A DNA stretch of 64,000 nt from Pseudomonas sediminis. GTDB lineage: Bacteria > Pseudomonadota > Gammaproteobacteria > Pseudomonadales > Pseudomonadaceae. Location: contig NZ_NIQU01000006.1 of the NCBI RefSeq assembly GCF_002741105.1, positions 124,001 to 188,000 on the forward strand, in the 5' to 3' direction. Position numbers and translations under genes: made by a program. Positions 1 through 7,028 of this stretch are shown piece after piece (the stretch's first letter is position 1; every line of letters begins with the position of its first letter). A model generated the notes under the pieces. That model worked only from the letters and a program-made list of their open reading frames with translations. It was not told where the DNA came from and ran no database searches.

Positions 1-593
1 GCGCGACCACCCACTGGGCCTACGGCGCCGCCCTGCAAAGGCTGTATCCGCAGATCAGCGTCGAGGACGATCGCATCTTCATCATCGATGGCAACGTATG
101 GACGTCTGCCGGCATGACCGCTGGCCTGGATCTGGCACTCGGCATGGTGGAAAAGGATCTCGGCCCTGAAGTGGCGCGCTCGGTGGCGCACAAACTGGTT
201 ATGCACCAGCGCCGCTCGGGCGGACAGTCGCAACACTCGGAGATGCTCACTCTCGCGCCGAAATCCGACCGTATCCAGAACGCGCTGAACTACGCCCGGC
301 AGAACCTGCACAAGTCGCTTAGCGTCGAGGAACTGGCCGAAGCCGTGCACCTCAGCCCACGCCAGTTCACCCGTGTGTTTACCGCTGAGACCGGGCAATC
401 TCCGGCCAAGGCCATCGAGCGCCTGCGTCTGGAAGCGGCGCGGGTAATGATCGAACAGAGCCGCCATTCGCTGGACGTGATCGCCAAGGAAACCGGCTTT
501 CGCGATCGCCGCCATATGCGCGAGGTGTTCATTCGCGGCTTCGGCATCCCGCCCCAGGCGATACGCCGCGATGTGCGTGGCGTGAAGGCCTGA
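1..593 (+). CDS. GlxA-family transcriptional regulator, C-terminal part (5' truncated by window)
   Basis: The reading frame enters from before the window (first full codon at position 3). The visible start is the end of a DJ-1/PfpI amidase-like domain, with the TSAGMTAGLD signature typical of GlxA-family regulators. An AraC-type double helix-turn-helix fills roughly the last 100 residues (ending near FGIPPQAIRRDV). Proteins of this family are transcriptional activators whose N-terminal domain senses a small molecule without being an enzyme. The next gene on the same strand is an old yellow enzyme, but it has its own promoter-like region, so control of it by this protein is only a guess. Confidence 0.9.
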   Translation, partial: ATTHWAYGAALQRLYPQISVEDDRIFIIDGNVWTSAGMTAGLDLALGMVEKDLGPEVARSVAHKLVMHQRRSGGQSQHSEMLTLAPKSDRIQNALNYARQNLHKSLSVEELAEAVHLSPRQFTRVFTAETGQSPAKAIERLRLEAARVMIEQSRHSLDVIAKETGFRDRRHMREVFIRGFGIPPQAIRRDVRGVKA

Positions 594-613
594 GCGAAGC
601 ACACGAACAGCCA

Positions 614-642
614 TTGACATTAAAGTGAACTTTAAAGTTAAG
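614..642 (+). promoter_or_regulatory. MerR-type promoter with operator dyad
   Basis: A consensus -35 hexamer TTGACA (614-619) is followed at once by the near-perfect dyad TTAAAGTGAACTTTAA (620-635), with a weak -10 candidate around 637-644. A dyad inside an over-long -35/-10 spacer is the hallmark of MerR-family promoters. It sits about 30 bases before the old yellow enzyme start. No MerR gene is visible in the window. Confidence 0.5.
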
Positions 643-672
643 GTCGCTGCACCTTCAGTCGAGAAAGCGCCC

Positions 673-1908
673 ATGAACCTGTTCGATCCCCTTGCCCTGC
701 CCAACGGCTCGACCATTCCCAACCGCATCGCCAAGGCGGCCATGGAAGAGAACATGGCGGATGCCGACCACGCACCGTCCGAGCACCTGATTCGCCTCTA
801 CCAGGCCTGGGCCGACGGTGGCGCGGGTCTGCTGATCAGCGGCAACGTGATGGTCGACAGCCGCGCCATGACCGGCCCCGGCGGCGTGGTACTGGACGAC
901 GACGCGCAACTGGCCCGCTTCGAGCGTTGGGCACGCGTCGGCCGCGCCAAGGGCGCGCAATTCTGGCTGCAGATCAACCATCCCGGCCGGCAGATGCAAG
1001 CCAACCTGGGCCAGCCGACCTGGGCGCCTTCGGCCGTAGCACTGGAGCTGGGCAATCTGTCCAAGCGTTTCGCCACGCCGCAGGAAATGACTCCGGCGGT
1101 TATTGAAGAAGTGATCGAACGCTTCGCTCGCACCGCGCAGTTGGGCGAGCAGGCCGGCTTTACCGGGGTGGAAATCCACGCTGCGCATGGCTATCTGCTC
1201 AGCCAATTCCTCTCGCCACTAAGCAACCAGCGCAACGATGAATGGGGCGGCACATTGGAAAACCGCGCACGCCTGCTGCTGGAGATCGTCAAGGCAGTGC
1301 GTGCAGTGGTGTCGCCGAGCTTCGCCGTGGCGGTCAAGCTCAACTCGGCGGACTTCCAGCGCGGCGGCTTCAGCGCCGAGGACGCGCAGCAGGTGGTACG
1401 CCTGCTCGACGGCCTGGGGGTGGATCTGGTCGAGTTGTCCGGCGGTAGCTACGAGGCGCCAGCCATGCAGGGCCAGGCTCGCGACGGCCGCACCTTGGCG
1501 CGCGAAGCCTACTTTCTGGAATTCGCCCGTGAGATTCGCGCCGTGGCGAGCATGCCGATCATGGTCACCGGTGGCATCCGCCGTGCACCGGTTGCACAGC
1601 AGGTGATGGATAGCGGCATCGAGATGGTCGGCATCGGCACGGCTCTGGCAATCGCCCCGAACCTGCCACGCGACTGGCAGCTCGGCCTTGGCAGTGCCCC
1701 TCAGTTGCCGCCAATCACCTGGAATAACAAGGTACTGGCCTCGCTGGCGAACATGGCAGTGGTCAAGTACCAGTTGCACCAGCTTAGCCAGGGCCGGGAC
1801 TCCCAGCCCGGCGTATCCCCACTGTGGGCACTGGTGACGCAGCAGGTGAAAGACATCTTCCGCACTCGCCAATATCGGCGCTGGATGGCGCGGCGACAGG
1901 CGAGCTGA
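673..1908 (+). CDS. NADH:flavin oxidoreductase, old yellow enzyme family
   Basis: A 411-residue FMN-dependent TIM-barrel oxidoreductase that likely reduces activated C=C bonds of enones or related electrophiles in the cytoplasm, using NAD(P)H. Family motifs are the N-terminal LPNGSTIPNRIAKAAM, the active-site HAAHGYLLSQFLSP followed by N-RNDEWGG, and VTGGIRR with the phosphate-binding GIGTALA near the C-terminus. The ATG at 673 is preferred over the one at 625 because GAGAAAG lies just before it and because 625 falls inside the promoter dyad. The upstream MerR-type operator suggests induction by an electrophile or aldehyde-like stress. The physiological substrate cannot be told. Confidence 0.9.
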   Translation: MNLFDPLALPNGSTIPNRIAKAAMEENMADADHAPSEHLIRLYQAWADGGAGLLISGNVMVDSRAMTGPGGVVLDDDAQLARFERWARVGRAKGAQFWLQINHPGRQMQANLGQPTWAPSAVALELGNLSKRFATPQEMTPAVIEEVIERFARTAQLGEQAGFTGVEIHAAHGYLLSQFLSPLSNQRNDEWGGTLENRARLLLEIVKAVRAVVSPSFAVAVKLNSADFQRGGFSAEDAQQVVRLLDGLGVDLVELSGGSYEAPAMQGQARDGRTLAREAYFLEFAREIRAVASMPIMVTGGIRRAPVAQQVMDSGIEMVGIGTALAIAPNLPRDWQLGLGSAPQLPPITWNNKVLASLANMAVVKYQLHQLSQGRDSQPGVSPLWALVTQQVKDIFRTRQYRRWMARRQAS

Positions 1909-1928
1909 AGGACAACCGAGCAGTACGT

Positions 1929-2324
1929 CTATTCAGGTTTCTGGCAAACGACCTCGACGTTGATACCGTCGGGGTCGAAGACATAAGCGGCGTAGTAATG
2001 ATCGTGATAGCGGTGCCTGATGCCAGGTACACCGTTATCACGACCACCTGCCCTCAGCGCCTCGCGATGAAAGGCATCGACCAGTGCTCGCTCGTCGACC
2101 TTAAAAGCGATGTGGCTGCCTTTGCCTGGCTCTTCCTTATCGTGAAGCCAGAGGCAAGGGTAGCCATCCACACCGAGCCCATGCCTGGTTCCACCGGTGC
2201 GAGTGCGTTCGGGGCCTACGGTGATGATTCTCTTCATACCTAAGGGAGCCAGGGCAAGTTCGTAGAATCGACAGGACGCCGCAGCATCCCTCACGGCGAG
2301 TTCGACATGGTCAAGAATGCTCAT
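1929..2324 (-). CDS. VOC (glyoxalase/bleomycin resistance) family protein
   Basis: A 131-residue single-module vicinal oxygen chelate protein. It opens with ILDHVELAVRDAAASCRFYE and has the C-terminal strand FDPDGINVEVVCQ. VOC folds bind a metal and serve as lyases, dioxygenases, isomerases or resistance proteins; the substrate here is unknown. The start at 2324 is chosen because AAGGAGG lies 8 bases before it; the earlier in-frame ATG (2342) overlaps that ribosome site. It is last in an operon of SDR, VOC, VOC. It resembles its upstream neighbour (the shared YYAA..V.D.DG segment), which points to tandem duplication. Confidence 0.88.
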   Translation of the reverse strand: MSILDHVELAVRDAAASCRFYELALAPLGMKRIITVGPERTRTGGTRHGLGVDGYPCLWLHDKEEPGKGSHIAFKVDERALVDAFHREALRAGGRDNGVPGIRHRYHDHYYAAYVFDPDGINVEVVCQKPE

Positions 2325-2393
2325 CGATACGTCCTCCTTCATGGATTTTCTAGCGCCGCTCGATCCCAGCGATCATTTGTGCGCCTCTCTCGA

Positions 2394-2795
2394 TCAATGC
2401 CCGTGTTGCCAACTCTTGTAGACGAACTCCAGGCTATAGCCATCCAGATCACGGACATTGGCGGCGTAGTAGCGAGGGTCGTAGTGCAGTCGAGCACCAG
2501 GCGCGCCGGCGTCCTTGGCGCCTGCGGCCAACGCGGCAGCGTATGCAGCATCGACAGCATCCCGGCTATCAGCAACGAAACCGACATGCACGGCCCGGTT
2601 GTCGACCGCGCCCTCGCGCAGCCAGAAAAACATTCGCCCATCTGCACCGAAGCCCTTGAGATCAGGATGCCCAGACGGGCCGCTCTTACCGTCGTAATCG
2701 AGCCGGTTACGGATACCGAGCGGAGCCAGTACCTGTGAGTAGAACCACACCGCGGCATCGACGTCCTTCACCGAAAGAAAAATATGATCGAGCAT
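2394..2795 (-). CDS. VOC family protein, paralogue of its downstream neighbour
   Basis: A 133-residue VOC protein starting MLDHIFLSVKDVDAAVWFY and ending with the YYAANVRDLDGYSLEFVY strand. The start at 2795 follows a GGAGTGG ribosome site and lies 13 bases after the SDR stop, so the two are cotranscribed. The pair of VOC proteins with an SDR and a divergent AraC regulator suggests a small detoxification or catabolic unit for a carbonyl-type compound; this is inference from context. It could be a glyoxalase-like enzyme or a non-catalytic binding protein. Confidence 0.88.
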   Translation of the reverse strand: MLDHIFLSVKDVDAAVWFYSQVLAPLGIRNRLDYDGKSGPSGHPDLKGFGADGRMFFWLREGAVDNRAVHVGFVADSRDAVDAAYAAALAAGAKDAGAPGARLHYDPRYYAANVRDLDGYSLEFVYKSWQHGH

Positions 2796-2808
2796 TTCGC
2801 CACTCCGT

Positions 2809-3552
2809 TCAGATGATGTAACCGCCAGCCACTTCGATGGACTGGCCATTGATCCAAGCGCCGTCGGCTGTCAGCAACATGGCGATAACACGTGCGACCT
2901 CCTCAGGTTCGCCGATGCGTCCCAGGGCTGTCTGACCCGCGAGCAAGGCCTCGAACTCTGCGTTCATTCCACCGCCCAATTCAGTACGCACAGGCCCCGG
3001 GGAAACGGCGTTGACGCGAATGCGGCGTTCACCGAACTCTTTGGCCATATAGCGCGTGAGCACCTCCAGCCCTGCCTTGAAGGCGGCATAAGGCGCGACG
3101 CCTACTGTCGCCACGCGGGTGGTTGCACTGGTGACGTTGACGATGCTTGCCCCCTCCTGCAGCAAAGGCAGCAGGGTTTGCGTCAAGAAAAATGGTCCCT
3201 TCAGATGCACGTTCAGCAGGCCGTCGAATTGCGCCTGGGTGACGCTCTCGATAGGGTTGAACAGTCCATAGCCGGCGTTGTTGACCAACCCCACCAGTTC
3301 ACCTGCTTGAAACTTGCGGGCCAGGACACCCACCACCTCATCGCGAAATGCCTGAAAGCTGTCCATCGCACTGACGTCGAGTTTCAACGCCACAGCGCTG
3401 CCACCTTCAGCCTGTATCTGCTCAACAACATCGGCAGCACGCTGTGGGTGTCCGTTGTAAGTCAGGATCACACCCAGGCCGCGACGGGCGCATTCGATTG
3501 CCGTGCTGGCACCGATGCCTCGACTTCCACCTGTAATGACGACTGTGTTCAT
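2809..3552 (-). CDS. SDR family NAD(P)-dependent oxidoreductase
   Basis: A 247-residue classical short-chain dehydrogenase. The cofactor-binding glycine motif TGGSRGIG is at residues 6-13, NNAGYG follows in mid-protein, and the catalytic YAAFK (YxxxK) comes after the active-site serine region NVTSATT. The C-terminus ends WINGQSIEVAGGYII, as in FabG-like enzymes. The start at 3552 has GAGGGAG upstream. It is first in an operon with two VOC proteins and is divergent from an AraC-family regulator, a common arrangement for regulator-controlled SDRs. The substrate cannot be predicted from sequence. Confidence 0.92.
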   Translation of the reverse strand: MNTVVITGGSRGIGASTAIECARRGLGVILTYNGHPQRAADVVEQIQAEGGSAVALKLDVSAMDSFQAFRDEVVGVLARKFQAGELVGLVNNAGYGLFNPIESVTQAQFDGLLNVHLKGPFFLTQTLLPLLQEGASIVNVTSATTRVATVGVAPYAAFKAGLEVLTRYMAKEFGERRIRVNAVSPGPVRTELGGGMNAEFEALLAGQTALGRIGEPEEVARVIAMLLTADGAWINGQSIEVAGGYII

Positions 3553-3685
3553 CTCGATAGCTCCCTCGTTTGGATGCGCAAACGATAGGGAACTGGCTCG
3601 GATAGCACCCAACCATTACTGGCAGATTCCAGCCTATTTCTGCTTTTGTCTTGTGAATACAATCAAGCCAGGCTCAAATGGCGGC
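3553..3685. promoter_or_regulatory. Divergent promoter region of SDR operon and AraC regulator
   Basis: A 133-base intergenic region between divergent genes. It is richer in A+T than the flanking coding sequence and must hold both promoters. No clear operator repeat was resolved by eye. AraC regulators commonly bind such a region to activate the neighbouring operon. Confidence 0.5.
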
Positions 3686-4573
3686 ATGAATGATCAGCTC
3701 GAAGAACTACGCCAACTTACCGCTCACGCCGAGAATCGACGCACTGATACGGGTATTCCGCGCGTAGCCATGGTTCAGGGCGAAATACCCGAGCACCAGT
3801 TGGCAGCGGTCTACGACCCCATGGTCAACCTGATACTGCGCGGCAGCAAGTCGATATCCATTGGCGGCAAGACGCTGCACTACGACCCCGCTACCTATTT
3901 TGTGATGTCTGTAGACCTACCCGCTGCGGGGCGCGTACATGCCGATGAATCCGGCGCGCCTTATCTGGCAGTCGCCCTGTCACTCGATGCCAAGGTCATT
4001 GCCGACCTGCTGTACGATCTGCCTGATCCTCTCAGGCGAGACCAGGAGCACAAGGCCTTCTCCGTTGCCAAGGTAACCCGCGAATTACTGGACGCCTGGG
4101 TGCGCATGCTGCGTCTGATGCAACGTCCAGAAGAAATCGCTGCACTCGCCCCAGCCTACGAACGCGAGATTCTCTATCGCGTGCTGCAGGGACCGATGGG
4201 CTGGATGTTGCACGACATCGTCTCTCCCGATAGCGCACTGGCTCGGATCAATACGGCGATTCAGCGAATCCGCCAGGACTACGCCCAGCCGCTGCGTATA
4301 CACGAACTGGCCGCACGCTCCGCCATGAGCGTGTCGGCCTTCCACCGACACTTCAAAAGCGTCACTGCGCTCAGCCCACTGCAATACCAAAAGCAGATCC
4401 GCCTGCTGCAAGCACGCACACTCCTGCTTACAGCTGGTCGTAGCGTGACCGCCGCAGCGCATGAGGTGGGCTACGAGAGCCCGACCCAATTTGGCCGGGA
4501 ATACACCCGCGAGTTCGGCGTATCACCGGGCAGGGATACGGCAAGAATTGTCCAGCAGATGAAAACGGACTAA
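3686..4573 (+). CDS. AraC family transcriptional regulator
   Basis: A 295-residue regulator with an N-terminal AraC-type ligand-binding domain (about residues 20-170, containing MVNLILRGSKSISIGGKTLHY) and a C-terminal double helix-turn-helix (about residues 190-290, with HELAARSAMSVSAFHRHFK and AAHEVGYESPTQFGREYTREFG). It is likely a local, inducer-dependent activator of the divergent SDR-VOC-VOC operon. The start at 3686 is chosen because the family N-terminus begins there and the 61 upstream residues of the open frame lie in the promoter region. Confidence 0.9.
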   Translation: MNDQLEELRQLTAHAENRRTDTGIPRVAMVQGEIPEHQLAAVYDPMVNLILRGSKSISIGGKTLHYDPATYFVMSVDLPAAGRVHADESGAPYLAVALSLDAKVIADLLYDLPDPLRRDQEHKAFSVAKVTRELLDAWVRMLRLMQRPEEIAALAPAYEREILYRVLQGPMGWMLHDIVSPDSALARINTAIQRIRQDYAQPLRIHELAARSAMSVSAFHRHFKSVTALSPLQYQKQIRLLQARTLLLTAGRSVTAAAHEVGYESPTQFGREYTREFGVSPGRDTARIVQQMKTD

Positions 4574-4616
4574 TCACTTGCTGGCCTGGCGACTGCACAA
4601 ACGCGGCCTGGCGAGT

Positions 4617-5384
4617 TCAAAACTCCAGCACCTCACCATCCTGCGGTATCAGCAACTCGACCTGCGCACGGGCAGCGGCCTCGGCCAAGCCCACACGGCT
4701 GACCGGGCAGTGGCTGATGGCTTCCAGGTGATTGGCAATGACTACCTTGCCACTCAAGCGGGCGAACTCGATCACCTCGTCGACACCCATGATGATGTCG
4801 CTACCCAGGTCGAAACGCGCCCCACCTGCCGGTACCACGCTGATGGCTGGACGGTGCTCGCGTACACAGGCGCGCACCTCGTCGGTGAGCAGGGTATCGC
4901 CGGCCAGATAAAGGCTTGGCTCGCCCGGTATCTCGATCAGAAAACCCACACCGTGCTCCATCAGGCGCCCCACCAGACCCCGGCCATGGGTGCAGCGGAT
5001 GGTGCGGATAAGCCCGCCGAGAAACGGACCGGGGAATTCATGTTCCGGCAATAGCGGCCGGACGTTCAGGCCGCGCTGCGCCAGGTAGTCCACATCATGT
5101 GGCGTGCAGATCACCGGAATCTTGCGTTCGCGCAGCCATCTCACGCCTGCACGATCCAGATGATCGAAATGGCCTTTCTGGCAATGAGTGATCAGGCAGT
5201 GGGTGACCGACTCCAAGTCGGTGCGAGCACTGACTGGCAGCTCGACCAGCGGATTACGCTGACGGGCGCCGAACAACCGCAGCGGTGGCAAGGCGCCTTG
5301 GCGAGCCAACATGGGGTCGACCAGAACGCGGTGCTGGCCGAACTCGACGATGATGGTGGCGTTACGCAGCTGCTGAATCTTCAT
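4617..5384 (-). CDS. MBL-fold metallo-hydrolase (UlaG-like)
   Basis: A 255-residue metallo-beta-lactamase-fold protein beginning MKIQQLRNATIIVEFG, the first strand of the UlaG/YtnP type, with DPMLARQG following. The first metal motif reads THCQKGHFDHLD: the usual HxHxDH is present but with three extra residues between the first two histidines. Other features are YLAGDTLL and a late NHLEAISHCP. Start 5384 has GAGGG 7 bases upstream. It is divergent from a GlxA-type regulator about 100 bases away, which may control it. The substrate is unknown; lactonase or phosphodiesterase activity is possible. Confidence 0.85.
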   Translation of the reverse strand: MKIQQLRNATIIVEFGQHRVLVDPMLARQGALPPLRLFGARQRNPLVELPVSARTDLESVTHCLITHCQKGHFDHLDRAGVRWLRERKIPVICTPHDVDYLAQRGLNVRPLLPEHEFPGPFLGGLIRTIRCTHGRGLVGRLMEHGVGFLIEIPGEPSLYLAGDTLLTDEVRACVREHRPAISVVPAGGARFDLGSDIIMGVDEVIEFARLSGKVVIANHLEAISHCPVSRVGLAEAAARAQVELLIPQDGEVLEF

Positions 5385-5483
5385 GAAAAGCCCTCGAGTT
5401 CTGAGGGGCCCATGCTGCCTATCCGGCTTCAGGGCAATAATGGCAGTATTGGACATCTTCGATTCATTTCAGGCCATCCACTC

Positions 5484-6440
5484 ATGCGCGTTGGTTTGCT
5501 GCTGTATCCCGATTGCATGCCGGCCGGGCTGTTCGCCTTCGCCGACCTGCTGCACGCGGCCAATCGCCGAAGTGGACGACAACTGTTCGAGGCTCGCTAT
5601 ATCGCCCAGCGTGCCGGGCCAGTGGCATGCGCCCATGGGATGAGCCTGCAGGCGAGCGCCGCGCTCGATCCGCGTGAATTCGATGCTTTGCTGATTCCGG
5701 GCTTCTGGGCCGAGTCGGCGGAGCAGGCAGAGGCAGCACTGGCTGACAATGTCGCGCTGATCAAAGCGCTGTCGTCCGTCGGTAAACGCGTGCAGCTATG
5801 GAGTTACTGCACCGGCGTTGGCCTGCTTGCGGCCAGCGGCCGCTTGAACGGCCAGGCGGCAACGGTGACTTGGTGGCTGGCGGATGCGATGCGTGAACGC
5901 TTCGCGCGGGTGCGCTGGCAGAGCGAGAGCAGTTGCGTGTTCGCCGTGGGCGTAGCCACTGCATCCGGAGTGAACGGCTACTTGCCCATCGCTCAGGGGG
6001 TGATCGAGCGACACCTCAGTGAGCAGTCCTTCAGGGACATCAGTCAGCTTATGGTGCTGCCCCGTCCGGCCGTCCCGCACAGTGCGTTTCAGGGCGCCAG
6101 CCTGATGCAGCAGCCCGTGGGCCTATTACGCCGCCTGCATGCACTGATCGAGCAAACGCCTGCCGAGCAACTGACGGTGCAGGCGCTGGCCGACAAACTG
6201 GCGATGTCCGAACGCACCCTGGCGCGCAAGGTAAGCGCGCAAACCGGTGAGCCAGTGGCGAGCTATGCGCGGCGCATCAAGCTCTACCAACTCAGCGAAC
6301 GCCTGGCCATGACCTCGTCGCCGCTAAGTACCTTGAGCGCTGAATTGGGTTTCAGTAGCCCGGCCAATCTGCGGCGTATGTTCAAGGCCCTGACCGGGCT
6401 GACACCTGCGCAATATCGCCAGCAGTATGGGCGTCAGTAA
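5484..6440 (+). CDS. GlxA-family transcriptional regulator (DJ-1/PfpI + AraC HTH)
   Basis: A 318-residue regulator. The DJ-1/PfpI amidase-like domain covers about residues 1-190 (starting MRVGLLLYPDCMPAGLFAFA, with the nucleophile-elbow region WSYCTGVGLLAASGRL), and a C-terminal AraC double helix-turn-helix covers about 225-318 (VQALADKLAMSERTLARKV; LSAELGFSSPANLRRMFK). The open frame extends upstream to 5097, but that part is antisense to the metallo-hydrolase gene; the domain begins exactly at the ATG at 5484. It is the second protein of this class in the window and likely regulates the divergent hydrolase. Confidence 0.92.
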   Translation: MRVGLLLYPDCMPAGLFAFADLLHAANRRSGRQLFEARYIAQRAGPVACAHGMSLQASAALDPREFDALLIPGFWAESAEQAEAALADNVALIKALSSVGKRVQLWSYCTGVGLLAASGRLNGQAATVTWWLADAMRERFARVRWQSESSCVFAVGVATASGVNGYLPIAQGVIERHLSEQSFRDISQLMVLPRPAVPHSAFQGASLMQQPVGLLRRLHALIEQTPAEQLTVQALADKLAMSERTLARKVSAQTGEPVASYARRIKLYQLSERLAMTSSPLSTLSAELGFSSPANLRRMFKALTGLTPAQYRQQYGRQ

Positions 6441-6659
6441 TTCAGGGTGACCGGAACCAGTGTTTTCGGTGCCAGATCACCGCCAAATATTTCAAGATAA
6501 TTCAAAACGTCCCAGAGAGGAAACGACCAAACGAAAATTACGCCGTTCGTTGCATTAAAGGAACAGTCCTTTGCAAAATTCCCGGTTTAATAAGCTTGCT
6601 AACGAGGCGTATAAACGAACTGCGACATTTAGCCGCATTCGTATTACGAGGAGACAAGC

Positions 6660-6833
6660 ATGAACGTGATCGTGCACGAACGTGACAGCGAACATCTTTC
6701 CCGTGAAGCCCGTGCCATGGGGTTGGTGGCCTGGGATGTGATTCAGAATGGAGAGCTGGTCGGTATCTTCCCGTCCCAGGACGAAGCCGATGCCTACCGC
6801 AAAGTACTTGAAGACGCACAACCGCAAGGATAA
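6660..6833 (+). CDS. Small conserved hypothetical protein (57 aa)
   Basis: A 57-residue ORF starting MNVIVHERDSEHLSREA and ending KVLEDAQPQG. It has a strong GAGGAG ribosome site 6 bases upstream and a perfect hairpin 6 bases after its stop, so it looks like a complete monocistronic gene. The protein is acidic, without signal peptide or membrane segment. The phrase AWDVIQNGELVGIFPSQDEA suggests a compact single-domain fold with a strand-rich core. I do not recognise a family with known function. The 219-base region before it is A+T-rich and probably carries its promoter. Confidence 0.75.
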   Translation: MNVIVHERDSEHLSREARAMGLVAWDVIQNGELVGIFPSQDEADAYRKVLEDAQPQG

Positions 6834-6839
6834 GCACAG

Positions 6840-6871
6840 GCTGCTGCCGTTTCCTGCGAAACGGCAGCAGC
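6840..6871 (+). terminator. Perfect 14-bp hairpin after small ORF
   Basis: Arms 6840-6853 and 6858-6871 are perfectly complementary around a 4-base loop (CTGC). No T-run follows on the plus strand, so it may be a stability or partial termination element separating the small gene from the signalling operon. Confidence 0.6.
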
Positions 6872-7002
6872 TTGCGACGAGGTCGTTCCGCTCCCCGAGC
6901 GACTCCTGGCGACAGTGGCGCCGGCGACATCTTTCGATGATCTGACATAAAGGTAATCGAGACGACCGCCACTCTGGCGCAGCTGGGCTAATCTCACCTC
7001 CG

Positions 7003-7017
7003 GGAAAGGGGATTTCC
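7003..7017 (+). promoter_or_regulatory. GGA-loop hairpin in the leader of the c-di-GMP operon
   Basis: GGAAA (7003-7007) pairs with TTTCC (7013-7017) around the loop GGGGA, ending 11 bases before the ATG at 7029. GGA in a loop close to the ribosome site is the pattern bound by RsmA/CsrA. It is less canonical than an ANGGAN hexaloop. Confidence 0.3.
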
Positions 7018-7028
7018 GGGGTGCAGTG

